Origin: Pseudoxanthomonas jiangsuensis
GTDB lineage: Bacteria; Pseudomonadota; Gammaproteobacteria; Xanthomonadales; Xanthomonadaceae
Reading direction: 5' to 3'
Assembly: GCF_010093185.1 (NCBI RefSeq)
Contig: NZ_PDWL01000019.1
Coordinates: 1 to 64,000, forward strand
DNA: 64,000 nt
Shown here: positions 22,451-31,526 of the stretch, one piece after another
Numbering within the stretch: position 1 is the stretch's first letter
How the letters are laid out: every line of letters begins with the position of its first letter
Program-made: the position numbers and the translations under genes
Notes under the pieces: model-generated
Databases searched by the model: none
Told to the model about the DNA's origin: nothing
The model's input: only the letters and a program-made list of their open reading frames with translations

Positions 22451-25399
22451 TCAGAACGTGCCGCGGATACCGACCGTGAAGGTGGTGCCCGGATCGTACA
22501 TGTCGTTGACCGCGTTCGGGTAGGCGAAGTAGGAACGACGCTCCTCGCCGGTGATGTTGAGCACGTTGAAGGTCAGCTGCGGCTGCGACCTGATGTTCTT
22601 CAGGGTGTAGCTGGCCGACAGGTCGAGCTGGCCGCGGTCCTCGCCGTAGATCTGCGCGAACGGGATGCCCTGCTGGTTCGGGCCGGTGCCGGTGGCGCCC
22701 TCGGTCCAGGTGTAGGACAGGCGCACCGAGGCGACCTCGTTCTCCCAGTAGGTGGTGGCGTTCCACAGCGACGGGGCCACGCCGTACACGTTGCCCGACA
22801 GCGCCTGCGCGTCCTTGCCCAGGGTCTTGATGTCCAGGTCGGTGTAGTTGGCCATGAAGCCCAGGCCTTCCAGCACGAAGCTCAGCGGCTGCACCCAGAT
22901 CGCTTCCCAGCCGCGGATCTCGAGCTCGGCGTCGGCGTTGACCTGCTGGTTCACGTTCACGGTGGCCACGTTCGGGCCGCCGCGGTTGTTGAGCGCCACC
23001 TGCTGGGTGTCGGTCAGGTCCTCGAACGGGATGCCCAGGCTCAGGAACGGACGGGTGGTCACGCCCTGGAAGGTGTAGCCCTCCACGCGCTTGTTGAACA
23101 GGGTCAGGCCGACGAAGCCCTCGCCCCCGGTATACCACTCGCCGCCCAGGTCGAAGTTGGTCGAGATGTACGGGGTCAGGTCCGGGTTGCCCTGGTTGGC
23201 CACCTGCGCCGACTGGTCGGTGAAGGTGGTGGCCGGGAGCATCGAGCTCGGGTTCGGGCGGGTCATGGTGCGCGAACCGGACATGCGCAGGACGACGTTG
23301 TCGGCCACGTCCCACGCCGCGCTGAACGACGGCAGCCACTCGCTGTAGTCGCCCTTCAGGGACTGCCACTGGCGGACGCCGCCGATGGTGACCGGGCCGG
23401 CGACGTTCTGGTCGGTCTCCACGTAGCGCACGCCGAAGTTGAAGCGCAGGTTGCGGTTCCAGATCTCCGACTCGCCGTTGACCTCCATGTACGCGGCGAA
23501 GGTCTCCTCGTCGAAGCCGCCGGTCGAACCGCCGGTGTTGGGACCGCCGGATTCCGGGGCGTTGTCGCGGTAGAAGGCGTAGTTGGTGTCGTTCTTGAAG
23601 CGGTCGGCGTCGACGACGATGAAGCCGTACGGACCGGGGCGCAGGTAGCCTGCCAGGGCCGAGTTCGGCACCGCCGCCAGCGGGCCGCCGGCGCAGGCCG
23701 GGCGCGGGTCGGGCACGCTGCCGTCCGGGTTCAGGCCGCGGCAGACCAGGTTTTCCCAGGCGCCGCTGTTGTCGAAGCCCTGGATGCGGCGCTCGTTCTT
23801 GTCCCAGGCCACGCCGAACTTGAGGTTGCGGCGGTCCTCGCCCAGCTGCAGGTCGGCGCGGAAGCCGCTGGTCTCGGTCACGCGCTTCTCGTTCTGGACG
23901 TTGACGCGGCCGCCGGCCCAGGTCCAGCCCAGGTTCGGATCGTTCAGGTCGAGGGCGGTGTTCCAGGTCGGGATGTCGCCACCGTTGGTGTAGTCCAGGG
24001 TGGTGAACGGCGAGTTGACCAGGATCGTCGGCGACTCGCGGAACATCCAGCTGCGGCTGGTGTTGGCCTGCACGTCCAGCTTGACGTTCTGGTCGGCGCC
24101 GAACCAGAAGGTCGCGCCCGGGGTCACCTGCCAGTACTGCACGTCCTCGATGTACTCGCGGTGCTCGAGGAAGAACTGCGCGTTGCTGAAGGTGGCGCTG
24201 GTGACGACGTTGTTCTCGTCCAGCTGCATGTCGAGCGGGATCATGCCGCCGTTGCGGCCGACCAGGTTCATGTCGACGCGGCTGTTAGTGCGGCGGGCCT
24301 TGGTGTACAGGGTGTCGACCCAGAAGTGCATGCTGTCGCTGGGCCGCCACTCGAACGAACCGAGGAAGCCGTCGCGGTCGCGGTCGCCGGACATGTGCAC
24401 CGGGCGGCCCAGGCGCGGCATCAGCGCCTCGCCGATCTGCTCGGTGCTCAGGCCCGGGTTGTGGGCCTCCAGCCACGCGGCGTCGATCGCCTGGCCCGGG
24501 GTCAGGCCGGCGGCGATCGTGGAGGCGTTGTTCGGGACCACGTCGGGGATGCGCCAGCCGTTGCCGCCGGTCACGTTGCAGGGCTGGCCCAGGGCCGGGA
24601 AACCGCCGGCCGCGCCGCCGTTGCCGCACTGGGCGTTGGTCAGGTTGGGGTTGGTCCAGCCGATGGTCTCGTAGCCTTCCACGCCGATCTTGCCGCGGCT
24701 GGAGGTGAGGCCGACCAGCGCGCCGAAGGTGCCCTCGTCGTTGGTCCAGTTGGCGATCACCGAGCCGCGCGGGCTGGTCTTGTCGCTGACGTCGTTGTAG
24801 TCGGCCTGCAGCGAGTAGGTGACGTGGTTGCCGGCGATGTCGAACGGACGCATGTTGCGCATGTTGACCACGCCCGAGGCGCCGCCTTCGGGCAGGCTGG
24901 CGGTCGGCGACTTGTACACCGTCACCTGGTTGAAGAACTCGGTCGGGAACAGGTTCAGGTCGACTTCGCGGTTCTGGTTGGTCGCATCCAGGCCGATCGA
25001 GGCCGTGGCGACCGAGCCGCCGTTGATCAGGGTCTTGGTGAAGCTGTTGGGCAGGCCGCGGATGGCGATGTTCAGGCCTTCGCCGTTGACGTCGCGGTTG
25101 AGCTGGATGCCGGGGATGCGGGCCAGCGACTCGGCGATGTTGGTGTCCGGGAACTTGCCGATGTCCTCGGCGAAGATCGAATCGGTGAAGCCGGTGGAAT
25201 CGCGCTTGGCCTCGGTGGAGTACTGCAGGCTCTGGCGGAAACCGCGGACGGTCACCGTGTCGAGCTCGGTGGCCTGGTCGCCGGCCGGCGCCGCCGGAGC
25301 GGTGGTCTGTTCCTGCGCGATCGCGCCCCCGGCGGCCAGCGCCAGGCAGAGCGCACCGAGTGCGCGCGACAGTTCGGTCTTGCAAAGCTTCTTGTTCAC
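22451..25399 (-). CDS. TonB-dependent outer-membrane receptor (xylan oligosaccharide type)
   Basis: Receptor of 982 aa that would import glucurono- or arabinoxylo-oligomers using TonB energy. A signal peptide (residues about 1-28) ends ...GGAIA-QE. A TonB-box-like segment ELDTVTVRG follows, then the plug with IAESLARIPGIQLNRDVNGEG and IRGLP, and a long beta-barrel ending in TFTVGIRGTF with terminal Phe. The style matches TIGR01782 receptors of Xanthomonas and Caulobacter. GTG 25399 is chosen because GGGAGGGGAG lies just before it; an upstream ATG (25438) would add 13 charged residues before the signal peptide. It leads the leftward operon and is controlled by the divergent region. Confidence 0.94.
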   Translation of the reverse strand: MNKKLCKTELSRALGALCLALAAGGAIAQEQTTAPAAPAGDQATELDTVTVRGFRQSLQYSTEAKRDSTGFTDSIFAEDIGKFPDTNIAESLARIPGIQLNRDVNGEGLNIAIRGLPNSFTKTLINGGSVATASIGLDATNQNREVDLNLFPTEFFNQVTVYKSPTASLPEGGASGVVNMRNMRPFDIAGNHVTYSLQADYNDVSDKTSPRGSVIANWTNDEGTFGALVGLTSSRGKIGVEGYETIGWTNPNLTNAQCGNGGAAGGFPALGQPCNVTGGNGWRIPDVVPNNASTIAAGLTPGQAIDAAWLEAHNPGLSTEQIGEALMPRLGRPVHMSGDRDRDGFLGSFEWRPSDSMHFWVDTLYTKARRTNSRVDMNLVGRNGGMIPLDMQLDENNVVTSATFSNAQFFLEHREYIEDVQYWQVTPGATFWFGADQNVKLDVQANTSRSWMFRESPTILVNSPFTTLDYTNGGDIPTWNTALDLNDPNLGWTWAGGRVNVQNEKRVTETSGFRADLQLGEDRRNLKFGVAWDKNERRIQGFDNSGAWENLVCRGLNPDGSVPDPRPACAGGPLAAVPNSALAGYLRPGPYGFIVVDADRFKNDTNYAFYRDNAPESGGPNTGGSTGGFDEETFAAYMEVNGESEIWNRNLRFNFGVRYVETDQNVAGPVTIGGVRQWQSLKGDYSEWLPSFSAAWDVADNVVLRMSGSRTMTRPNPSSMLPATTFTDQSAQVANQGNPDLTPYISTNFDLGGEWYTGGEGFVGLTLFNKRVEGYTFQGVTTRPFLSLGIPFEDLTDTQQVALNNRGGPNVATVNVNQQVNADAELEIRGWEAIWVQPLSFVLEGLGFMANYTDLDIKTLGKDAQALSGNVYGVAPSLWNATTYWENEVASVRLSYTWTEGATGTGPNQQGIPFAQIYGEDRGQLDLSASYTLKNIRSQPQLTFNVLNITGEERRSYFAYPNAVNDMYDPGTTFTVGIRGTF

Positions 25400-25536
25400 C
25401 GTACTCCCCTCCCGTTTCAGGCGATGGGTCCGCGGCATTCGGAATGGCGCCGCGGACGTGTTGTGGATGTGGTTGACGACCGTTCGAGGGTCTATGCGTT
25501 TTCTGAGTACCCGGCATTACCTGGCGGGCGCCGGGA

Positions 25537-25550
25537 TGGTAGCGCTCTCA
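25537..25550. promoter_or_regulatory. LacI-type operator A, TGGTAGCGCTCTCA
   Basis: Matches 12 of 14 positions of the Xanthomonas XylR xyl-box as I remember it (TGGTAGCGCTAACA). It covers the proposed -10 (TACCAT read leftward) of the TonB receptor gene. Confidence 0.65.
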
Positions 25551-25646
25551 AGAATGGGCATGCAAGACGTGAGTGATGGGCCATTGGTCATGCTGCACTG
25601 CATCGTAAAAAATGCTTTTTTTCAGGACTATTGGCCCAATCGGCAG

Positions 25647-25660
25647 TGACAGCGCTGCCA
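25647..25660. promoter_or_regulatory. LacI-type operator B, TGACAGCGCTGCCA
   Basis: A TG-N2-AGCGCT-N2-CA palindrome with a perfect AGCGCT core, lying between the two divergent promoters. It could serve as an auxiliary or looping operator. Confidence 0.55.
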
Positions 25661-25712
25661 TCGGGGCCATCCGCATCTTGGCCGGCTGGCCGCATGATTT
25701 CAGCTGTGATAA

Positions 25713-25726
25713 TGATAGCGATATCA
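25713..25726. promoter_or_regulatory. LacI-type operator C, TGATAGCGATATCA
   Basis: TGATA-GCGA-TATCA palindrome starting at the last base of the proposed extended -10 of the rightward operon. The core differs (AGCGAT), so affinity for the same repressor may differ. Confidence 0.5.
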
Positions 25727-25829
25727 GAAAACGGCCCGCCGGCGCTGGGAGGAGCACCGACATGCTGCATTGCATCAACCCCGAATCCGCGCTGCGGCGC
25801 AGCACGTCCGTGGCCCGAGGAGGACGCCG

Positions 25830-27119
25830 GTGAGCGCGGTTCCGGCGACCGCGCCAGCCGGCCGCTACCGCTGGCGGGTCTGCGCCCTGCTGCTGGCCGC
25901 GACCACGATCAACTACGTCGACCGCCAGGTGCTGGGCGTGCTGGCGCCGTTCCTGCAGGACGAGATCGGCTGGACCGAGATCGATTACGGCTACATCGTC
26001 ATGGCCTTCCAGGCCGCGTACGCGATCGGCCTGCTCTGCGCCGGCGCGGTGATCGACCGCTTCGGCACCCGCATCGGCTACGCCCTGGCGATCAGCATCT
26101 GGTCGCTGGCGGCGATGGGCCATGCGCTGGCGGCCAGCGTGATCGGCTTCATCGTCGCCCGCTTCGCCCTGGGCCTGGGCGAGGCCGGCAACTTCCCGGC
26201 CGCGATCAAGACCGTGGCCGAATGGTTCCCGCGGCGCGAGCGCGCGCTGGCGGTGGGTATCTTCAACGCCGGCTCCAACATCGGCGCGATCCTGGCACCG
26301 CTGATGGTGCCGATCGTGGCCGCGGCCTGGGGCTGGCAGGCGGCGTTCCTGTGCACCGGCGTGCTCAGCGCGGCCTGGCTGGTGGTGTGGCTGGCCCGCT
26401 ACCGCCCGCCGGAACAGCAGCCGGCGCTGTCGCCGGCCGAGCTGGCCCACATCCGCAGCGATCCGCCCGAGCCGGCGGTGAAGGTGCCGTGGCTGCAGCT
26501 GCTGCGCCATCGCCAGGCCTGGTCGTTCGTGGCCGCCAAGTTCATCACCGACCCGGTGTGGTGGCTGTTCCTGTTCTGGCTGGGCAAGTTCCTGGCTTCC
26601 GAGTACGACCTGTCGCTGGCCAGGATCGGCCTGCCGATGATCGTGGTCTACCTGATGGCCGACGTCGGCAGCATCGCCGGCGGCTGGCTGGCCGGGCGCT
26701 TCGTGCGCATGGGCTGGAGCATGAACCGCGCGCGCAAGGGCGCGATGCTGGTGTGCGCGCTGTGCGTGGCGCCGGTGGTGCTGGTGACCCAGGTCGACAA
26801 CCTGTGGCTGGCGGTGGGCCTGATCGGCCTGGCCATGGCCGGCCACCAGGGCTGGTCGGCGAACGTGCTGACCCTGCCCTCGGACATGTTCCCGCGGCAG
26901 ACGGTGGCCTCGGTGGTGGGTATCGGCGGCTTCGCCGGCGCGGTGGGCGGCATGGCGATGTCGTACTTCACCGGCTCGCAGCTGCAGTCCACCGGCAGCT
27001 ACAGCACGATCTTCCTGATCGCCGGCACGGCCTACGTGGTCGCGCTGGTGGTCGTGCATCTGCTGGCGCCGCGCCTGGAGCCGGCGCGCTTCCCGCTTCC
27101 ACCCGACGCCGGCGTCTGA
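25830..27119 (+). CDS. exuT: MFS hexuronate transporter (ExuT-like)
   Basis: Inner-membrane major facilitator of 429 aa with 12 predicted helices, anion:cation symporter group. The segment TTINYVDRQVLGVLAPFLQDE near the N-terminus and GLGEAGNFPAAIKTVAEWFP are hallmarks of ExuT/GudP-type hexuronate and aldarate transporters. The GTG at 25830 is preferred because GAGGAGG lies 6 bp upstream; an ATG 60 bp earlier lacks a site and adds non-conserved residues. It is the first gene of the rightward operon, supplying glucuronate to UxaC. Transport of free (methyl)glucuronate is inferred from neighbours. Confidence 0.9.
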   Translation: MSAVPATAPAGRYRWRVCALLLAATTINYVDRQVLGVLAPFLQDEIGWTEIDYGYIVMAFQAAYAIGLLCAGAVIDRFGTRIGYALAISIWSLAAMGHALAASVIGFIVARFALGLGEAGNFPAAIKTVAEWFPRRERALAVGIFNAGSNIGAILAPLMVPIVAAAWGWQAAFLCTGVLSAAWLVVWLARYRPPEQQPALSPAELAHIRSDPPEPAVKVPWLQLLRHRQAWSFVAAKFITDPVWWLFLFWLGKFLASEYDLSLARIGLPMIVVYLMADVGSIAGGWLAGRFVRMGWSMNRARKGAMLVCALCVAPVVLVTQVDNLWLAVGLIGLAMAGHQGWSANVLTLPSDMFPRQTVASVVGIGGFAGAVGGMAMSYFTGSQLQSTGSYSTIFLIAGTAYVVALVVVHLLAPRLEPARFPLPPDAGV

Positions 27120-27183
27120 GCCGGAGCCGTCCCGACGCCATCCCGGCTCCGTCCGCCAGCATGGCCGCCATTGCGAGAGTGAG

Positions 27184-30051
27184 ATGACCACCCGACCCCG
27201 CTATGCCCTGTTGCTGGGCGCCCTGCTGATGCTGCCCGGAACGCTGCTGGCCAGCCCGGCCTGCCGCAGCCCGGCCGCCGTCTGCGAAACGCGCAGCAGT
27301 GGCAGCCTGCCCCTGATCGAACGCGGCACGCCGCTGCCGGTGCTGGTGGAGGAGGCCGACTTCGAGGCGGTCAGGCTTGCCGCCGAGGCGCTGCGTGGCG
27401 ACCTGGCCGCGGTGGCCGGTCGCCCGGCGCCGGCCGACGCATCGCCGAAGCTGGCGATCATCGCCGGCACCCTGGGCCACAGCGCGCGCATCGACCGCAT
27501 CGTGCGCGAGAAGAACCTCGACACCAGCGGCGTGGCCGGCACCTGGGAGGCCTACCTGATCCAGGTGGTCGAGCGCCCCGAGCCGGGCATCGAGCGGGCG
27601 CTGGTGGTGGCCGGTGCCGACCGCCGCGGCACCGCTTACGGCCTGTACGAACTGTCGCGCCGCATCGGCGTGTCGCCATGGACCTGGTGGGCGGACGTGC
27701 CGCCTGCCCGTCACAGCCGCCTGCACATCGCGCCCGGCCGCTTCATCGACGCGCCGAAGGTGCGTTACCGCGGCATCTTCATCAACGACGAGGACCCGGC
27801 CCTGGGCGGCTGGAGCAAGGCCACTTTCGGTGGTACCAACCATCGCTTCTACGAGCGCGTGTTCCAGCTGCTCATGCGCCACAAGGCCAACTACCTGTGG
27901 CCGGCGATGTGGCTGCCGCGCGCCTTCTACGACGATGACCCGAAGAACGCCGAGGTCGCCGACGCCTGGGGCGTGGTGATCGGCACCAGCCACCACGAGC
28001 CGATGATGCGCGCGCACGACGAATGGTCGCGCTACGGCACCGGCCCGTGGGACTACGCGCGCAATGCCGACGTGCTGAAGGAGTTCTGGCGTGGCGGCAT
28101 GCAGCGGCTGGACGGACGCGAGGCGGTGGTCACCCTGGGCATGCGCGGCGACGGCGACGAGCCGATGAGCGAGGAGACCGCCACCGCGCTGCTGGAGCAG
28201 ATCGTCGCCGACCAGCGGCGGATCATCGGCGAGGTCACCGGCAAGCCGGTCGAGCAGACTCCGCAGGTGTGGGCGCTGTACAAGGAAGTGCAGGACTACT
28301 ATGACAAGGGCATGCGCGTGCCCGACGACGTGACCCTGCTGTTCGCCGATGACAACTGGGGCAACATCCGCCGCCTGCCCGACCCGGCCGACAGGCGCCC
28401 CGGCGGCTACGGCGTGTACTACCACTTCGACTACGTCGGCGGCCCGCGCAACTACAAGTGGATCAACACCACCCAGGTCGAGCGCGCCTGGGAGCAGATG
28501 CGCCTGGCCTGGGCGCACGGGGTGGAGCGGCTGTGGATCGTCAACGTCGGCGACATCAAGCCGCAGGAGCTGCCGATCAGCGCCTTCCTCGACCAGGCCT
28601 GGGATCCGGACGCGGCCGACCTGGAATGGATCAAGGCCTATCCGGCGGCCTGGGCGGCCGAACAGTTCGGTCCTGACCATGCCGAAGCCATCGGCCAGAT
28701 CCTCACCGGCTACACCCGGCTCAACGCGCGCCGCAAGCCGGAGCTGATCTCAGCCGAAACCTGGAGCCTGGTCCACGAACGCGAGGCCGAACGCGTGCTC
28801 GGCGAGTGGGATGCGCTGGTGGCGCGCACCCAGGCCCTGGCGGCGAAGATCCCCGCCGGCCAGCGCGATGCGTGGTACCAGCTGGTCGAGTACCCGGTGC
28901 TGGCCAGCGCCAACCTCAACCACCTGCACGTGGCGGTGGCCCGCAACCGGCTGTATGCGGCGCAGGGCCGGGCCTCGGCCAACGCCTGGGCCGACAAGGC
29001 GCGCGCGCTGTTCGCCCGCGACGCCGAGCTGCAGCGCGTGTACGAGCAGGACATCGCCGGCGGCAAGTGGGCCAGCATGATGGCCCAGCCGCGCATCGGC
29101 TATACCCACTGGCAGTCGCCGCAGCGCAACGTGCTGCCGGCGCTGGCCAGCGTCGACGCACCGGAGAAGGGTGTGACCGGAGTGGCGGTGGAAGGCGATC
29201 CGACCGGCTACCCGGCCCTGCTGCGCGCGCCGCGCCTGCCCGAGCTCGATCCGGTCGCCGCGCCGACCCGCGAGGTGGTGGTGTTCAACCGCGGCCGCGC
29301 GCCGATCGCCTTCACCGCCAGCAGCCGGACCCCGTGGCTGAAGGTGTCGCCGGCCTCCGGCGAAGTCGCCGACGCGCAGCCGCTGCGGCTGGAAATCGAC
29401 TGGAACGCGCTGCCCGAGGGCCGGCACGAGGGCCAGGTCTACATCCGCGGCAAGGACTGGACCGAGGTCAGCGTCACCGTGCCGGTGCACAAGCCGCCGG
29501 CGCACCGTGGCGCGCGCGGCTTCGTCGAGGGCAACGGCGTGGTCGCGATCGAGGCCGAGCACCATGCCCTCGCGGTCGCGCCGGCCGGCGGCCAGTGGCA
29601 GGTGATCCCGAACCTGGGCCGCACCCTGTCGGCCGTGACCGCCTGGCCGGCCACCGGCGGGCCGCAGGTACCGGGCGGCGACGGCGCACGGCTGGAATAC
29701 CCGCTGGTGATGGACGAGGACGGCGAGGTCGAGGTGCGGGTGGTGGTGTCGCCGACCCTGGACATCGGCCACCGTGGCGGCCTGCGCTACGGCCTGTCGA
29801 TCGGCGACGAGGCGCCACAGCAGGTGAACGTGCGCCTGGATCCCACCCCCGGCGACCGCGACTTCCGCGCCTGGGAAGCAGCCGTGATCGACAACGTCCA
29901 TGTCGCCAGTTCGCGCCACCGCGTGCGCGCCGGCGCCAATACCCTCAAGCTGTGGCTGGTCGACCCGGGCCTGGTGTTCCAGCGCATCGAAGTCGTGCGC
30001 CGGCCGCTGCCCGCCACCACCCTCGGCCCGGAGGAAAGCGTGCGCCGCTGA
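27184..30051 (+). CDS. GH115 xylan alpha-1,2-glucuronidase
   Basis: Secreted enzyme of 955 aa that removes 4-O-methylglucuronic acid from internal xylose residues of polymeric xylan. It has a signal peptide (about 1-23, LLLGALLMLPGTLLAS). The GH115 core shows YGLYELSRRIGVSPWTWWADV, YRGIFINDEDPALGGW, ANYLWPAMW, GTSHHEPMMRAHDEW and LWIVNVGDIKPQELP. The C-terminal part is beta-rich. Length fits the family. It lies 64 bp after the hexuronate permease gene and 50 bp before uxaC. It complements the GH67 enzyme at 56075, which acts on oligosaccharide ends. Confidence 0.95.
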   Translation: MTTRPRYALLLGALLMLPGTLLASPACRSPAAVCETRSSGSLPLIERGTPLPVLVEEADFEAVRLAAEALRGDLAAVAGRPAPADASPKLAIIAGTLGHSARIDRIVREKNLDTSGVAGTWEAYLIQVVERPEPGIERALVVAGADRRGTAYGLYELSRRIGVSPWTWWADVPPARHSRLHIAPGRFIDAPKVRYRGIFINDEDPALGGWSKATFGGTNHRFYERVFQLLMRHKANYLWPAMWLPRAFYDDDPKNAEVADAWGVVIGTSHHEPMMRAHDEWSRYGTGPWDYARNADVLKEFWRGGMQRLDGREAVVTLGMRGDGDEPMSEETATALLEQIVADQRRIIGEVTGKPVEQTPQVWALYKEVQDYYDKGMRVPDDVTLLFADDNWGNIRRLPDPADRRPGGYGVYYHFDYVGGPRNYKWINTTQVERAWEQMRLAWAHGVERLWIVNVGDIKPQELPISAFLDQAWDPDAADLEWIKAYPAAWAAEQFGPDHAEAIGQILTGYTRLNARRKPELISAETWSLVHEREAERVLGEWDALVARTQALAAKIPAGQRDAWYQLVEYPVLASANLNHLHVAVARNRLYAAQGRASANAWADKARALFARDAELQRVYEQDIAGGKWASMMAQPRIGYTHWQSPQRNVLPALASVDAPEKGVTGVAVEGDPTGYPALLRAPRLPELDPVAAPTREVVVFNRGRAPIAFTASSRTPWLKVSPASGEVADAQPLRLEIDWNALPEGRHEGQVYIRGKDWTEVSVTVPVHKPPAHRGARGFVEGNGVVAIEAEHHALAVAPAGGQWQVIPNLGRTLSAVTAWPATGGPQVPGGDGARLEYPLVMDEDGEVEVRVVVSPTLDIGHRGGLRYGLSIGDEAPQQVNVRLDPTPGDRDFRAWEAAVIDNVHVASSRHRVRAGANTLKLWLVDPGLVFQRIEVVRRPLPATTLGPEESVRR

Positions 30052-30101
30052 GCGCGCGCCCTTCCCGTCCGCCAAGCAACCCGAAACCGGAAACTCCCCC
30101 C

Positions 30102-31526
30102 ATGAGCCCTCCCGGCCGCCCGCTGCACCTGCACGAAGACCGCCTGTTCTCCTCCGATCCGACCCAGCGCGCGATCGCCCGCCGCCTGTACGCCGAGGTC
30201 GCCGCGCTGCCGATCGTCAGCCCGCACGGGCATACCGATCCGGCCTGGTTCGCCGGCAACGCGCCGTTCGCCAACGCCACCGAGCTGTTGCTGGTGCCGG
30301 TCCACTACGTGTTCCGGATGCTCTACAGCCAGGGCATCGACCTGGACGCGCTGGGCATCCCCCACGCCGACGGCAGCCGCGCGGACGTGGATCCGCGCGC
30401 GGCCTGGCGGGTGTTCGCGCGAAACTTCCACCTGTTCCGCGGCACGCCCTCGTCGCTGTGGCTCAACCACGTCTTCCACGAGGTGTTCGGCCTGCGCCTG
30501 CGCCTGGACGCGACCACCGCCGACCTCTACTACGACACCATCACCGAAGCGCTGGCCACCGACGCCTTCCGCCCGCGCGCGCTGTTCGAGCGCTTCAACA
30601 TCGAGCTGATCGCCACCACCGAAGGCCCGCTCGACCCGCTGGCCCACCACCAGGCCATCCGTGACAGCGGCTGGCAGGGCCGGGTGGTCACCGCCTACCG
30701 CCCGGACGAGGTGGTCGATCCGGAGCACGAGGCGTTCGCCGGCGCGCTGGAGCGCTTCGGCGCGATCACCGGCGAGGACGTGCACAGCTGGGACGGCTAC
30801 CTGCGCGCGCACCGCAACCGCCGCGCGTTCTTCGCCTCGATGGGCGCCACCTCCACCGACCACGGCCACGAGTCGGCGCTGACGGCAGACCTGTCCGATG
30901 CGCGGAAGCGGGAGCTGTTCGCGAAGATCCTGCGCGGCGGCTTCAGCGCGCAGGAGGCGGCGCTGTTCCGCGGCCAGGTCCTGACCGAGATGGCGGCGAT
31001 GAGCCTGGACGACGGCCTGGTGATGCAGCTGCATCCGGGCTGCTTCCGCAACCACAACCCGCGGCTGTTCGCCCGCCACGGCCGCAACGTCGGCGCCGAC
31101 CTGCCGCTGGCCACCGAGTACGTGCACGCGCTCAAGCCCCTGCTGGATCGCTTCGGCAACGAACCGGGCTTCCGCTTCATCCTGTTCACCCTGGACGAGA
31201 GCACCTACTCGCGCGAGCTGGGGCCGATGGCCGGGCACTATCCCTGCCTGTTCCTGGGCCCGGCCTGGTGGTTCCACGACGCGCCCGAGGGCATGTGGCG
31301 CTTCCGCGAGCAGACCCTGAGCACCGCCGGCTTCTACAACACGGTCGGTTTCAACGACGACACCCGCGCCTTCCTCTCCATCCCCGCGCGCCACGACGTG
31401 GCCCGCCGGATCGACTGCGCGGTGCTGGCCAAACTGGTGGCCGAGCACCGGCTGGAGGAGGACGAGGCGGCCGAGGTCGCGGTGGACCTGGCCTACCGGC
31501 TGCCGAAGGAGGCCTACCGGCTGTGA
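30102..31526 (+). CDS. uxaC: Glucuronate isomerase
   Basis: Uronate isomerase of 474 aa that converts D-glucuronate to D-fructuronate (and galacturonate to tagaturonate) in the cytoplasm. Family segments include PIVSPHGHTDP with metal-binding His, WLNHVFHEVFGL, ERFNIELIATTEGPLD, QLHPGCFRNHN and LGPAWWFHDAPEGM. The ATG at 30102 gives MSPPGRPLHLHEDRLF. Its TGA overlaps the GTG of the GH2 gene. Fructuronate made here would be reduced by the UxuB homologue at 46565. Confidence 0.96.
   Translation: MSPPGRPLHLHEDRLFSSDPTQRAIARRLYAEVAALPIVSPHGHTDPAWFAGNAPFANATELLLVPVHYVFRMLYSQGIDLDALGIPHADGSRADVDPRAAWRVFARNFHLFRGTPSSLWLNHVFHEVFGLRLRLDATTADLYYDTITEALATDAFRPRALFERFNIELIATTEGPLDPLAHHQAIRDSGWQGRVVTAYRPDEVVDPEHEAFAGALERFGAITGEDVHSWDGYLRAHRNRRAFFASMGATSTDHGHESALTADLSDARKRELFAKILRGGFSAQEAALFRGQVLTEMAAMSLDDGLVMQLHPGCFRNHNPRLFARHGRNVGADLPLATEYVHALKPLLDRFGNEPGFRFILFTLDESTYSRELGPMAGHYPCLFLGPAWWFHDAPEGMWRFREQTLSTAGFYNTVGFNDDTRAFLSIPARHDVARRIDCAVLAKLVAEHRLEEDEAAEVAVDLAYRLPKEAYRL

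Larger units (their letters stand above)
25400..25829. promoter_or_regulatory. Divergent control region of the xylan locus
   Basis: Non-coding spacer of 430 bp between the receptor and hexuronate permease genes. It holds three TG-N2-AGCG-type palindromes, two near-identical 16-mers (25589-25604 and 25761-25776), and an A/T tract AAAAAA-tgc-TTTTTTT at 25607-25622. A leftward promoter (TTGCAT/TACCAT, 18-bp spacer, at 25565-25536) and a rightward extended -10 (TGTGATAAT, 25705-25713) can be proposed. Operators overlap or abut both, consistent with repression by a LacI-family protein such as the one at 58411. Confidence 0.7.

Noticed and set aside
22340-25576. Long forward frame opposite the TonB receptor (1078 codons)
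   Set aside because: Val/Gly/Ala/His-rich shadow without motifs. The reverse frame has a signal peptide, plug and barrel.
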